Shown here: in pieces, positions 17,430-25,677 of the stretch | How the letters are laid out: each line of letters starts with the position of its first letter | Position numbering within the stretch: the first letter of the stretch is position 1 | Source of the DNA: UBA3537 sp038138145 | GTDB lineage: Bacteria; Bacteroidota; Bacteroidia; Flavobacteriales; Flavobacteriaceae | Length of the DNA: 64,000 nt | Reading direction: 5' to 3' | NCBI GenBank assembly: GCA_038138145.1 | Contig: JAYQDD010000001.1 | Coordinates: 388,576-452,575, forward strand | Notes under the pieces: model-generated | Seen by the model: the letters and a program-made list of their open reading frames with translations, nothing else | Databases searched by the model: none | What the model was told of the DNA's origin: nothing | Program-made: the position numbers and the translations under genes

Positions 17430-18269
17430 CTAGGGAATCCATTTTTTATTAAAATTTGGTGGACGCTTTTCCAAAAAGGCGTTACGCCCTTCTTTGGCTT
17501 CTTCGGTCATATAGGCCAAGCGTGTCGCTTCGCCCGCAAAAACCTGCTGTCCAACCATGCCATCATCCGTTAGATTCATGGCAAACTTTAGCATTTTTAT
17601 GGAAATGGGGGATTTTTGTAAAATTTCTTGTGCCCATTCGAAAGCAGTAGCTTCTAATTTATCGTGAGTAATAACAGCATTGACCATCCCCATATCGAAA
17701 GCTTCTTGCGCTGAGTAATTGCGGCCTAAAAAGAAAATTTCTCGAGCTTTTTTCTGTCCCACCATTTTCGCCAAATACGCCGAACCATAGCCCCCGTCAA
17801 AACTTGTAACGTCGGCATCGGTTTGTTTAAAAATAGCGTGTTCTTTGCTGGCTAAAGTCAAATCGCAAACAACGTGCAGACTATGACCTCCGCCCACAGC
17901 CCAACCTGGAACTACAGCAATAACGGCCTTTGGCATAAAACGAATCAAACGCTGAACTTCCAAAATATTTAATCGATGATAACCATCTTTACCAACATAG
18001 CCCTCCTCACCTCGAGCTTTTTGATCACCGCCACTACAAAACGAATAAACACCGTCTTTGGGTGATGGCCCCTCTGCACTTAACAAAACAACGCCTATTG
18101 AAGTATCTTCGTTGGCATCGTGGAATGCTTTGAGTAGCTCTGAAGTGGTTTGTGGCCGAAATGCATTACGCACTTCTGGACGATTAAAGGCAATGCGTGC
18201 AACGCCATCACATTTCTTGTAGGTGATGTCTTCAAATTCTATTGCGGTTTTCCATTGTATTGCGCTCAT
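17430..18269 (-). CDS. menB: 1,4-dihydroxy-2-naphthoyl-CoA synthase
   Basis: Crotonase-fold enzyme that closes the second ring of menaquinone (o-succinylbenzoyl-CoA to DHNA-CoA). The 279 residues show FCSGGDQKARG and the oxyanion hole GWAVGGGHSLH, followed by the long MenB loop TDADVTSFDGGYGSAYL and the C-terminal FLEKRPPNF segment. It is the first gene of the men operon on this strand, 10 bases after the S1-type regulator gene. Confidence 0.95.
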   Translation of the reverse strand: MSAIQWKTAIEFEDITYKKCDGVARIAFNRPEVRNAFRPQTTSELLKAFHDANEDTSIGVVLLSAEGPSPKDGVYSFCSGGDQKARGEEGYVGKDGYHRLNILEVQRLIRFMPKAVIAVVPGWAVGGGHSLHVVCDLTLASKEHAIFKQTDADVTSFDGGYGSAYLAKMVGQKKAREIFFLGRNYSAQEAFDMGMVNAVITHDKLEATAFEWAQEILQKSPISIKMLKFAMNLTDDGMVGQQVFAGEATRLAYMTEEAKEGRNAFLEKRPPNFNKKWIP

Positions 18270-18279
18270 AATGTTTATT

Positions 18280-19116
18280 TTATTTTTTTACTAAATAAAT
18301 ACCGTCAGACTCCAAGCGAATTAAACGCTTTTTGTACAACGCCCCTACGGCTTTTTTAAAACTTTTTTTACTCATTTGTACCACCGATTTTATGGCTTCT
18401 GGTGAAGATTTGTCTGTAAGATTCAAAAATCCATCATGATCATTAATCAGTTCGAGTAAGGCTTGTGCGCTTGGTTCGATATTTCTATACCCGATTTGGG
18501 ACAAACCAATATCCATTTTATTCCCAGGACGTATTTTTTTCACAATCCCTTTCAAACGGTCTCCAATGCTTAAATCTTTAAAAATATCACCTTTGAAAAT
18601 AAGTCCCAGATGGCGTTTGTTCACGATGACGTTCATGCCTAATTCAGAGGGATGCGACACAATCAAGTCAACCTCATCATACAAAGCTACTGACAATGCG
18701 CTGTTGTCTAAAAATCGATTGGTTTTGCTTGACGCCACCAAACGGTCCGACTTTTCGTCTAAATAGCAATACACCAAGTACCAGCCCCCTTTTTTCATTT
18801 TGAAGGCCTGTTCTCTGAATGGGCAAAACAATTCTTTAACCATACCCCAATCCAAAAACGCCCCATATTCATTAACGGCATTGCAACGCAAAAGTGCAAA
18901 TTCTCCCTTTTGGATGTATGGTGTATCGGTAACAGCCACCAAGCGTTCTTCATTGTCCAAGTAAACAAAAACGTCTAAGAAATCATCGATTTTGAAATCA
19001 GCGGGGACATATCTGTTGGGCAACAAAACTTCGTTGTCTTCATCATCGCCCAAAAACAACCCTGGATCGGTATCTCTTAAAATTTTTAGGGTGTTAAATT
19101 TACCTAGTTCAATCAT
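18280..19116 (-). CDS. S1-like RNA-binding protein, CvfB family
   Basis: Cytosolic nucleic-acid-binding protein of 278 residues with several S1-like beta-barrels (about 10-65, 75-140, 150-220) and a C-terminal winged helix (about 225-278). In Staphylococcus, CvfB-type proteins affect virulence gene expression through RNA; a general role is not known. The start at the ATG 19116 (MIELGKFNTL) is preferred over 19173, because the upstream extension has no family-like sequence and would enter the purU promoter region. It is co-oriented with menB and likely in the same transcript. Confidence 0.82.
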   Translation of the reverse strand: MIELGKFNTLKILRDTDPGLFLGDDEDNEVLLPNRYVPADFKIDDFLDVFVYLDNEERLVAVTDTPYIQKGEFALLRCNAVNEYGAFLDWGMVKELFCPFREQAFKMKKGGWYLVYCYLDEKSDRLVASSKTNRFLDNSALSVALYDEVDLIVSHPSELGMNVIVNKRHLGLIFKGDIFKDLSIGDRLKGIVKKIRPGNKMDIGLSQIGYRNIEPSAQALLELINDHDGFLNLTDKSSPEAIKSVVQMSKKSFKKAVGALYKKRLIRLESDGIYLVKK

Positions 19117-19165
19117 GGTGCAAAGGTAAGCATAATCGAGGGAATAATAACTTGTAAAAAATACG

Positions 19166-19194
19166 TTGAGCAATTAAAGTTTTTTCTAATTTTG
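19166..19194 (+). promoter_or_regulatory. purU promoter (TTG, 18 nt, TAATTTTG)
   Basis: TTG at 19166-19168 and TAATTTTG at 19187-19194 match the Bacteroidota -33/-7 pattern. The box ends five bases before the purU ATG, predicting a leaderless or nearly leaderless mRNA. Confidence 0.6.
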
Positions 19195-19199
19195 CAGGA

Positions 19200-20054
19200 A
19201 TGAAAAAATTTACCATTTTAATAAATTGCAAAGACCAACCGGGTATTATTGCAGCGACAACAAATTTCATTCTAAGTCAGCATGGCAACATCACGTACGT
19301 TGATCAGCATGTGGACCACGAACAAGAAGTGTTTTTTATGCGTCTTGAATGTACTTTCGAGAAAACAAATCCGTCCAAAAATGAACTTAAGCAGCAATTT
19401 GATGGTTTGGTCGCACAAAAATTTCAAATGGATTGGACACTGTTTGATGCTGAAACACTGCCAAAAATGGCACTTTTTGTTTCAAAATATGATCATTGTT
19501 TATACGATATTTTGGGGCGTTTCAAATCTGGGGAGTTAAAAATAGAAATTCCTTTTATTGTAAGCAACCACATGGATTTAAAACCTATTGCCGATAGTTT
19601 TGAAATCCCATTTTTTCATGTACCAGTTACACCCGAAACTCGAAATGAGGCCGAACAAGCACACCTTAAATTATTGAAAGAACATCAAATTGATTTTATT
19701 GTTTTGGCGCGCTACATGCAAATCATCCCACAAGGACTTATTGATGTTTATCCTTCAAAAATTATTAATATTCACCACTCTTTTTTACCGGCATTTGTGG
19801 GTGCAAAACCCTACCACTCAGCGTTTAAACGTGGTGTGAAAATTATTGGTGCGACCTCGCATTATGTAACCACCGAATTGGACGCTGGCCCTATCATTGA
19901 ACAAGATGTTGTGCGTGTTTCTCATACCCACACCATCAAAGATTTAATAAGTAAAGGGCGCGACTTAGAAAAAATTGTACTTTCTACAGCCATTAAACAC
20001 CACATCGACCAAAAAGTGATGGTGTATGGCAACAAAACGGTGGTTTTTTCTTAA
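19200..20054 (+). CDS. purU: Formyltetrahydrofolate deformylase
   Basis: Hydrolyses 10-formyl-THF to formate and THF, balancing one-carbon pools. The 284 residues have an N-terminal ACT regulatory domain (about 3-85; INCKDQPGIIAATT) and a formyltransferase-fold C-terminal domain with NIHHSFLPAF (catalytic Asn and His) and LDAGPIIEQD (catalytic Asp). It is a lone plus-strand gene among men genes and converges on the DUF2853 gene with a 9-base gap. Confidence 0.95.
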   Translation: MKKFTILINCKDQPGIIAATTNFILSQHGNITYVDQHVDHEQEVFFMRLECTFEKTNPSKNELKQQFDGLVAQKFQMDWTLFDAETLPKMALFVSKYDHCLYDILGRFKSGELKIEIPFIVSNHMDLKPIADSFEIPFFHVPVTPETRNEAEQAHLKLLKEHQIDFIVLARYMQIIPQGLIDVYPSKIINIHHSFLPAFVGAKPYHSAFKRGVKIIGATSHYVTTELDAGPIIEQDVVRVSHTHTIKDLISKGRDLEKIVLSTAIKHHIDQKVMVYGNKTVVFS

Positions 20055-20063
20055 GATTTAATC

Positions 20064-20398
20064 CTAATACACCGCTTTACCAAAATGCTTGGTGAGTAAG
20101 TAGTACACGACTTCACGGTACTTGTTATGGTTGGATTTACCATACAAATCAAGCACTTTGTTGATGCCTTCATCTAATTTTGGTGAATCGCTTAGCCCTA
20201 ATTTATTGATTAAAAAATTGTTACGTACAGTCTCAATTTCCGATGAATCTGTGCCTGATACGGTACTCGCATCGTTGTCGTAAATTGAAGGGCCACAACC
20301 GATGGTTACTTTTTTTAGAAGATCCATGTCTGGTTGAACATTACATTTTTTTTTAAATCATTGGCATACTTTTGAATTAATTCTTCTCTTTTGCTCAT
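20064..20398 (-). pseudogene. DUF2853 family protein, frameshifted in an A-run
   Basis: The frame from the ATG at 20398 gives MSKREELIQKYANDLKK and is thrown out of register in nine A (plus-strand T-run 20346-20354). The C-terminal 87 or more residues continue in a second frame to 20064, with the family motifs GCGPSIYDNDASTVS, NNFLINKLGL and HNKYREVVYYLL. One extra A would join them to about 111 residues, the normal family length. DUF2853 proteins are small, helical and of unknown function. The gene lies downstream of an ECF-like promoter element (20461-20486). Confidence 0.8.
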
Positions 20399-20460
20399 AA
20401 TACTATTGGGTTTATAATTAATAATAATTTGACTGTTTTATACAGTTCCTCATGTAGTAT

Positions 20461-20486
20461 GACACACCATTTTGAAAAAAGTCACA
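20461..20486 (-). promoter_or_regulatory. ECF-like promoter element TGTGAC-N14-TGTGTC (copy 3)
   Basis: Read on the minus strand, TGTGAC (20486-20481) and TGTGTC (20466-20461) are 14 bases apart. It is located between the menD stop and the DUF2853 start, 62 bases before the ATG. Bases after the second hexamer (ATACTACAT) resemble copy 2. Confidence 0.5.
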
Positions 20487-20503
20487 TTTTTTTCAACTTT
20501 TTT

Positions 20504-22198
20504 TCAACTTTTTTTGATGATTTCATCAAAATAAGAGAGAAGAATTTTGTCATTTTCAGACGATGGGGTAAAGATTTCAAGGAGTTTTGGCTCATCAGCA
20601 GCATCAAAAAAGTGAGCTAAGGCCTCCACTAATGTGGGAGTAGAATTGGCCATACTGTACGAAAAACCAAAGTCTTTTGCCAACGCTTTTGCAGTACGTT
20701 GGTGCTTTGTTTCAAAATAAGTTTCGAATAAAGTAGAATTGTCGTTTCCGGGGAGAATTCTAAAAATTCCACCTCCGCCATTATTGATGACAATAATTTT
20801 AAAATCGTCTGGAGTAGAGGTATTCCAAAGCCCGTTGATGTCATAGAAAAAACTCAAATCGCCTGTGATCAAAAGGGTTGGACGCTTAGAAACTACTGAA
20901 GCTCCTACGGCCGTACTCGTAGAACCATCAATGCCGCTTGTCCCTCTATTGCAATATAATTCAATAGAAGAATGAAATTCAAAAAGCTGTAAATAACGAA
21001 TAGCAGAGCTGTTTCCAGACTGAACCATATACTGATGAGGAATTGCGGCAGAAATTAATTCAAAGGCCTTAAAATCACTAAAAGGCATGGATTTCAAATA
21101 ACGTTCGTGCCCTTTTCGGCGGTAGTGCTTAACTGTGTTCCAAATATCAAAATATGTACTTTCCGTATGAGAAGGAATTTTTAACAGCTGATTAAAAAAA
21201 GTATTGGGCGTGCACTTAAAATGCTTATTTAAACTGAAAAACGTATCATTTGCTCTGTACGGGTCCACATGCCAATGGTGTTTTGGTTGATATTTGCGTA
21301 AAAAAGCTTTTATTTTTTTTGAGATAATCAATCCGCCAAACGTTAAAAGCAAATCTGGTTGAAGTGCTTCAAATTCAGTTTCGTTTAGAGGTGCTATCAA
21401 TTGATCTATAAAGGGAAAAAAATTGGGGTGGTGTAAATTTGACGTGGTTTCTGTAAGTACGATGACTGAGGGGTCATTGGCCAGTTGTTCCAATACGTCT
21501 GATGCCAGAGAATTTGGTGGATTTACACCGACCAAAATCAATTTTCGTTTGGCGTTTTGCCAAGTTTTAAGCACAGAAGTACTGAGGGTAACACTGTCTC
21601 TGGTATCAGTTTTTTTTGATGGATTATGGATTTTGTTGGGCTGCTCTACAGTTTGATAAAGCGGTTCATCGAAAGGCACATTGATATGGACAGGGCCCAT
21701 TTTTTGTTGTGCGGTGTCTAACGCTTTGGAAATTAGTTGTTGTGCTTTAAGCTGTGCTTGTAAAACACTTGAAAAAAGAGTTTTGACTGGAGGAGTCAGA
21801 TTAGCCTCAAAAAGAATATGCTTCCCAAAAGCATGGGGTTGAATGATGGTTTGTCCATCACCAATATTCACAAGATGCTGTGGGCGATCCGCAGAAATTA
21901 CGACCAAAGGCAAACCTGAATAAAACGCTTCGGCTACAGCGGGATAATAATTGAGTAGTGCACTTCCAGAAGTACAAACTACAGCTACTGGCTCGGAGGT
22001 TTGTTGGGCAATCCCTAAAGCAAAAAATCCAGCAGAACGCTCATCGACAACACTGTAGCACTTAAAAAAATTGTGATGCGTAAATCCAATCGTAAGTGGA
22101 GCATTTCTGCTTCCAGGCGATATGACAACATGCTTTACCCCTTTGGATGCACAAAGCTGAATTATGAATTGCGCTAAATCGTGTTTTGGCCATTTCAT
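20504..22198 (-). CDS. menD: 2-Succinyl-5-enolpyruvyl-6-hydroxy-3-cyclohexene-1-carboxylate synthase
   Basis: Thiamine-diphosphate enzyme that adds 2-oxoglutarate to isochorismate, the first committed step of menaquinone synthesis. About 564 residues. The catalytic glutamate is in VVDERSAGFFALG and the ThDP motif is GDLSFFYDINGLWN followed by NNGGGGIF. The ATG at 22198 (MKWPKHDLAQ) is preferred; an upstream ATG at 22225 adds nine residues without family similarity. menF lies 60 bases upstream on the same strand. Confidence 0.95.
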   Translation of the reverse strand: MKWPKHDLAQFIIQLCASKGVKHVVISPGSRNAPLTIGFTHHNFFKCYSVVDERSAGFFALGIAQQTSEPVAVVCTSGSALLNYYPAVAEAFYSGLPLVVISADRPQHLVNIGDGQTIIQPHAFGKHILFEANLTPPVKTLFSSVLQAQLKAQQLISKALDTAQQKMGPVHINVPFDEPLYQTVEQPNKIHNPSKKTDTRDSVTLSTSVLKTWQNAKRKLILVGVNPPNSLASDVLEQLANDPSVIVLTETTSNLHHPNFFPFIDQLIAPLNETEFEALQPDLLLTFGGLIISKKIKAFLRKYQPKHHWHVDPYRANDTFFSLNKHFKCTPNTFFNQLLKIPSHTESTYFDIWNTVKHYRRKGHERYLKSMPFSDFKAFELISAAIPHQYMVQSGNSSAIRYLQLFEFHSSIELYCNRGTSGIDGSTSTAVGASVVSKRPTLLITGDLSFFYDINGLWNTSTPDDFKIIVINNGGGGIFRILPGNDNSTLFETYFETKHQRTAKALAKDFGFSYSMANSTPTLVEALAHFFDAADEPKLLEIFTPSSENDKILLSYFDEIIKKS

Positions 22199-22258
22199 CA
22201 GAGTGCAAAGGTATTCATTTTGCACGATTATATCGTGTTAAAAAAGTGTTTTTTAGGA

Positions 22259-23317
22259 CTACAAAACAGACGTAATGGTACGTAATTTGGCTTCTGTCTC
22301 ATCCCATTCAGTCTCAGGATTGGATTTTGAAGTGATGCCTCCACCTGCGTATAAAGTAGCTTCGTTGCCGTTCAGATGCATACACCTTAAGTTTACGACA
22401 AGATTAGTAACTAATGAATTGTTTTTAGAGGTGTTTATTTGACCCAAAAATCCCGAATAATAAGCACGATCTATGGATTCATTGGCTTTTATAAATGACA
22501 TGGCCAATGTTTTTGGAGTCCCACAAACAGCTGGTGTGGGGTGTATACTCGAAATAAGCGCTTTTAAGACGTCTGGGGCATCAAATAATGTTCCTGCAAG
22601 CGTAGTCTGCAAATGAAGCAACTTCCCTGCTCTTATGGTTTTTGGTGTGGAAATTTCTATGTCTAGTGCATGTTTTTCTAATGTAGTTTTTAAATAGCTT
22701 GTGACAAATTGTTGTTCCTCGTGATTTTTCTCATCCCATTTAACGTTCATAGACCCAGTAAATTCCTGTGTTCCTGCCAGGGCCATTGTTTTAAATTTTT
22801 TATTTTCTACTTCTAACAAGGTTTCAGGTGAAGCACCAAGCCAAAAACCAGTATTTGGATGATACCAACAGTAGGTATAGGCCTTTGGATATGCCGCAGC
22901 TAAAGAGAGAAAAAGGGCAATGACATCCATTTTTGAAAATGTTAATGATGCCGTTCGCGCCAATACAACTTTCTCTAAGTCCGTTGCATTTATGCTTTCT
23001 ATTGCTTTTTTAATGAGCTGCTTATGTGGCGAAGATTCCGATGCATTGGCAATAGGCGTCAAAGCGCTTGTGTAGTCAGGAATTTCATGAATCTGCAACA
23101 GCTCAGATGATGCGTTAGGAATAATATATGTAGGAACTTTTAAATCAAAGGGTGCAAAAACAAAACCTTGTTCTGTAAAGGAGGAGGTTTTATAAACCTC
23201 AGCATTGGATTGAAGCTGTGCTTGTATCGAATTTTTGCCAAAATCAGAATACAACACAAATGGCTTTTTGAATTTTATTTGTGCATTTATACGATCTAAA
23301 AAACGATTGTCAGCCAT
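22259..23317 (-). CDS. menF: Isochorismate synthase
   Basis: Chorismate-binding enzyme that converts chorismate to isochorismate for menaquinone. From the ATG at 23317 (MADNRFLDRI) it has about 352 residues. Motifs: LEKVVLARTASL (catalytic lysine region), STPKTIRAGKLLHLQT, HPTPAVCGTPK, the late YYSGFLGQI and GGGITSKSNPETEWDETEAK (metal-binding glutamates). The longer reading to 23359 would overlap the upstream thioesterase stop at 23326, so the shorter start is chosen. A siderophore EntC role is unlikely given menD next door. Confidence 0.92.
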   Translation of the reverse strand: MADNRFLDRINAQIKFKKPFVLYSDFGKNSIQAQLQSNAEVYKTSSFTEQGFVFAPFDLKVPTYIIPNASSELLQIHEIPDYTSALTPIANASESSPHKQLIKKAIESINATDLEKVVLARTASLTFSKMDVIALFLSLAAAYPKAYTYCWYHPNTGFWLGASPETLLEVENKKFKTMALAGTQEFTGSMNVKWDEKNHEEQQFVTSYLKTTLEKHALDIEISTPKTIRAGKLLHLQTTLAGTLFDAPDVLKALISSIHPTPAVCGTPKTLAMSFIKANESIDRAYYSGFLGQINTSKNNSLVTNLVVNLRCMHLNGNEATLYAGGGITSKSNPETEWDETEAKLRTITSVL

Positions 23318-23325
23318 CAAAAAAA

Positions 23326-23745
23326 TTATTTTGGTAAGGTAATGGTTGTCAGTTTGCACAAAGAAACAAGTTCTTTATTATCATTGGTCACCTTAATATC
23401 AAATAACTGCGTGGTTCTCCCACTATGGATGCATTTTGCTCTGGCGTAAACAAACCCTGTTTTGACGCTTTTGACATGTTGAGCAGAAAGGTCAATACCA
23501 CGAACAAAATATTTATTCGTATCGAGAAAAATATGGGCTGCAAAACTTCCGACAGTTTCGGCAAGCGCAGCAGTTGCCCCCCCATGCAAAACTCCATCGG
23601 GCTGGTGTATTCGATTATTTACAGGCATACGTGCAGTGATAAAATCTTCTCCAGCATCAACAAATTCTATTTGTAAGGTTTCCATTAAATTACCTTTACA
23701 AACGTTGTTGGCTTGCTGAAGTATTTCATCTTTAGATAATTTCAT
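23326..23745 (-). CDS. PaaI family hotdog thioesterase, candidate DHNA-CoA hydrolase
   Basis: Single hotdog-fold thioesterase of 139 residues. The active-site motif HQPDGVLHGGATAALAET contains the HGG turn and the Glu nucleophile/base typical of PaaI and MenI (YdiI) enzymes. It is the first gene of the group thioesterase-menF-menD, with 8 bases before menF. DHNA-CoA must be hydrolysed in menaquinone synthesis, so this position suggests the MenI function; the family alone does not prove it. Confidence 0.8.
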   Translation of the reverse strand: MKLSKDEILQQANNVCKGNLMETLQIEFVDAGEDFITARMPVNNRIHQPDGVLHGGATAALAETVGSFAAHIFLDTNKYFVRGIDLSAQHVKSVKTGFVYARAKCIHSGRTTQLFDIKVTNDNKELVSLCKLTTITLPK

Positions 23746-23778
23746 TTCAAATAATTTTCAGTAAAGTTACAAAAAGTA

Positions 23779-23801
23779 AAAACGGTCAGTAGACCGTTTT
23801 A
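23779..23801 (-). terminator. Second terminator downstream of proteorhodopsin
   Basis: Stem AAAACGGTC with GACCGTTTT around a 4-base loop. On the minus strand it is followed by further T. It sits just before the thioesterase gene and backs up the terminator at 23817. Confidence 0.6.
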
Positions 23802-23816
23802 AGTTAAAAATAGTGT

Positions 23817-23846
23817 AAAAAAAAGCGCAATTAAAAAATTGCGCTT
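23817..23846 (-). terminator. Terminator of the proteorhodopsin gene
   Basis: An 11-bp perfect stem (AAAGCGCAATT with AATTGCGCTTT) around AAAA, followed on the minus strand by a run of eight T. It begins about 30 bases after the proteorhodopsin stop. Confidence 0.85.
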
Positions 23847-23875
23847 TAATTTGTAATTTAAATTGGTATTACAAG

Positions 23876-24607
23876 TTATGATGTCTTTTTGACAGCTAAA
23901 CTATAGATTACTAAACCGAAACCAATCTTGTTGATTGCATCAGCTATGTTGTAAAGCACTTGCATGTCAAGCTCCATTCCGAAGAAAGAACCTGCAGCAC
24001 CGTACCAACCTTCTGTACCTGCCATATATCCTACAGGATAAATTGCCCATCCAACGAGGACAAACCAGCATAGGATTTTGTGTGCATGAAGTACGTCGCC
24101 ACCAGCTTCTTTAGCTAGTTTTGCTGCTCCACCTAACCAGATTTCATAAGCAATTGCGAAATAAGCTAAACCTGAAATAGTACCCCAGATTACAGCATCT
24201 CCACCAGATTCTCCAATGTAACCAGTCACTAGCATCACAACAGATAATAAAATCATTTTGTTAAGTAGTGATTTAGTAGCACCAGCAACTTTGAGGATTA
24301 AATAGAATTCAACACACATTAATGGTACTGTCAAAATCCAATCTACATAACGGAATGCTGTTACATTGTCAAGTGCACCAGCCATAGCCGCATCGCGCAT
24401 GTACCAATAGTGTACTGCAGCGATAAAAGTAATTAAACCAGAAACTAAAACAGAGGATCTCCATTTTTTGTCAAATTGGCTTAACGATAAGAAAAAGAAG
24501 GCAGAAGCTGCCATCATTGCCATACATCCTATAAAGAATGTGAAATTCACTGGGTCGTTTACGTTACCAGTAACGTCTGCGACAAGTGGTAAGAATAAAT
24601 TTGTCAT
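23876..24607 (-). CDS. Green-light proteorhodopsin (proton pump)
   Basis: Seven-helix retinal protein of 243 residues that pumps protons outward under light. All key residues are present: proton acceptor Asp89, Thr93 and donor Glu100 (the DTE pattern, Asp97/Thr101/Glu108 in the reference protein), the counter-ion partner His66 (reference His75) and the retinal Schiff-base Lys227. The spectral-tuning position (reference 105) is Met97, as in green-absorbing flavobacterial proteorhodopsins, not the blue-tuning Gln. The gene is monocistronic, with its own promoter and tandem terminators, and is divergent from blh. Confidence 0.97.
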   Translation of the reverse strand: MTNLFLPLVADVTGNVNDPVNFTFFIGCMAMMAASAFFFLSLSQFDKKWRSSVLVSGLITFIAAVHYWYMRDAAMAGALDNVTAFRYVDWILTVPLMCVEFYLILKVAGATKSLLNKMILLSVVMLVTGYIGESGGDAVIWGTISGLAYFAIAYEIWLGGAAKLAKEAGGDVLHAHKILCWFVLVGWAIYPVGYMAGTEGWYGAAGSFFGMELDMQVLYNIADAINKIGFGLVIYSLAVKKTS

Positions 24608-24628
24608 TTTTCTAAAAATTTTGTTAGT

Positions 24629-24642
24629 TTTGTTTAAACAAA
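24629..24642. promoter_or_regulatory. Palindrome TTTGTTTAAACAAA over the proteorhodopsin promoter
   Basis: A perfect 14-bp palindrome 22-35 bases before the proteorhodopsin ATG. It overlaps the -7 box and the likely transcription start. A 13-of-14 match (TTTGATTAAACAAA) lies in the same position relative to the -7 box at 38016-38029, before the second light-cluster operon. This is the position expected for a repressor site; the regulator is not known. Confidence 0.45.
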
Positions 24643-24646
24643 TGTA
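24639..24646 (-). promoter_or_regulatory. -7 box TACATTTG of proteorhodopsin
   Basis: On the minus strand TACATTTG fits TAnnTTTG and predicts a leader of about 27 bases. No TTG at the usual 19-21 base spacing is present, which fits a promoter that needs an activator or is weakly constitutive. Confidence 0.5.
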
Positions 24647-24717
24647 TCAATTTTTTAGACAAATCATTGCCAATTTCATTTTTTTTTGTGTTTAAACTGA
24701 TTATTTAACAATTAATT

Positions 24718-25605
24718 ATGAAAAAAATTTACAGATTCTCAATCGTATCAAGCTTCCTTGGATTGTGGATTACCACCTTATTTCCAGAAGATTTTGAGCT
24801 GGTTTTGGGCTTTTTTCTAATCTTCACTTTTGGTATGATTCATGGATCCAATGATATTTTGATCATTAACACATTAACAAAAAATTCTAATTTCCATTTT
24901 CTAAAAATTCTCCTCACCTATCTTCTTGTTGTCTCTGGAGCAGTGCTTATTTTTTATTGGATTCCTATTTTGGCCTTGATATTGTTTATTTGCTTTAGTG
25001 CATATCATTTTGGTGAACAACACTGGCAAGAAAGTTTAACAACAATCAAAAAAGTTCCAAAAAGACTTTATTTCTTTGGTTATGGGTTATTTATCTTGTT
25101 TATGGTGTTTTATTTTAATGATGAGCAAGTAAAAATGATTATTAATGAAATTGCGAACATCAAACTCAATAATCTTTACGCCGAAGAATTATTGTTGATT
25201 CTGGGAGGTTCTATACTTATATTTTTGACTATCGCATTGCGTCAGAAAAAAATCGAACGAGCAACAATTCTAAAAGAGCTTTTTACCCTTTTGGTGTTAA
25301 TGATTATTTTTAAATCTTCTTCACTAATCTGGGGGTTTACTATTTATTTCATCATATGGCACAGTATTCCTTCGCTGTTGGAACAAATTAATTTTGCTTA
25401 TGGAGATTTAAAGCGCCCACACATCTTAAAATACACCAAAGCTGCCCTTCCCTATTGGTTGGTTTCCTTGCTTGGTATGGGGCTGCTTTATTTTGCTTTT
25501 GAAGATGAAAAACACTTTCAAAGCTTATTTTTTGCGTTTATTGCCGCTGTGACCTTTCCGCATGCGATTGTGATGCTGAAAATGTTTTCCAATAAAAACA
25601 TTTAA
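24718..25605 (+). CDS. blh: Beta-carotene 15,15'-dioxygenase, Brp/Blh family
   Basis: Membrane enzyme that splits beta-carotene into two retinals, the chromophore of proteorhodopsin. The 295 residues form about eight helices. The iron-ligand histidines sit in FGMIHGSNDIL, AYHFGEQHW, IIWHSIPSLLEQ and FPHAIVMLKMF, the Brp/Blh pattern. It is divergent from the proteorhodopsin gene across 110 bases that also carry a TTTAAAC element, so shared control is possible. crtEBIY genes for beta-carotene are not in the window. Confidence 0.95.
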   Translation: MKKIYRFSIVSSFLGLWITTLFPEDFELVLGFFLIFTFGMIHGSNDILIINTLTKNSNFHFLKILLTYLLVVSGAVLIFYWIPILALILFICFSAYHFGEQHWQESLTTIKKVPKRLYFFGYGLFILFMVFYFNDEQVKMIINEIANIKLNNLYAEELLLILGGSILIFLTIALRQKKIERATILKELFTLLVLMIIFKSSSLIWGFTIYFIIWHSIPSLLEQINFAYGDLKRPHILKYTKAALPYWLVSLLGMGLLYFAFEDEKHFQSLFFAFIAAVTFPHAIVMLKMFSNKNI

Positions 25606-25621
25606 ATTGAAATATATTCAC

Positions 25622-25660
25622 AAAAAAAGCACAGTCTACGCAGTAGATTGTGCTTTTTTG
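25622..25660. terminator. Bidirectional terminator between blh and dnaK
   Basis: An 11-bp stem (GCACAGTCTAC with GTAGATTGTGC, one G-T pair) with loop GCA is flanked by A7 on the left and T6 on the right, so it can stop transcription from blh and from dnaK. Confidence 0.85.
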
Positions 25661-25677
25661 ATTGACAAAATTTGTGC

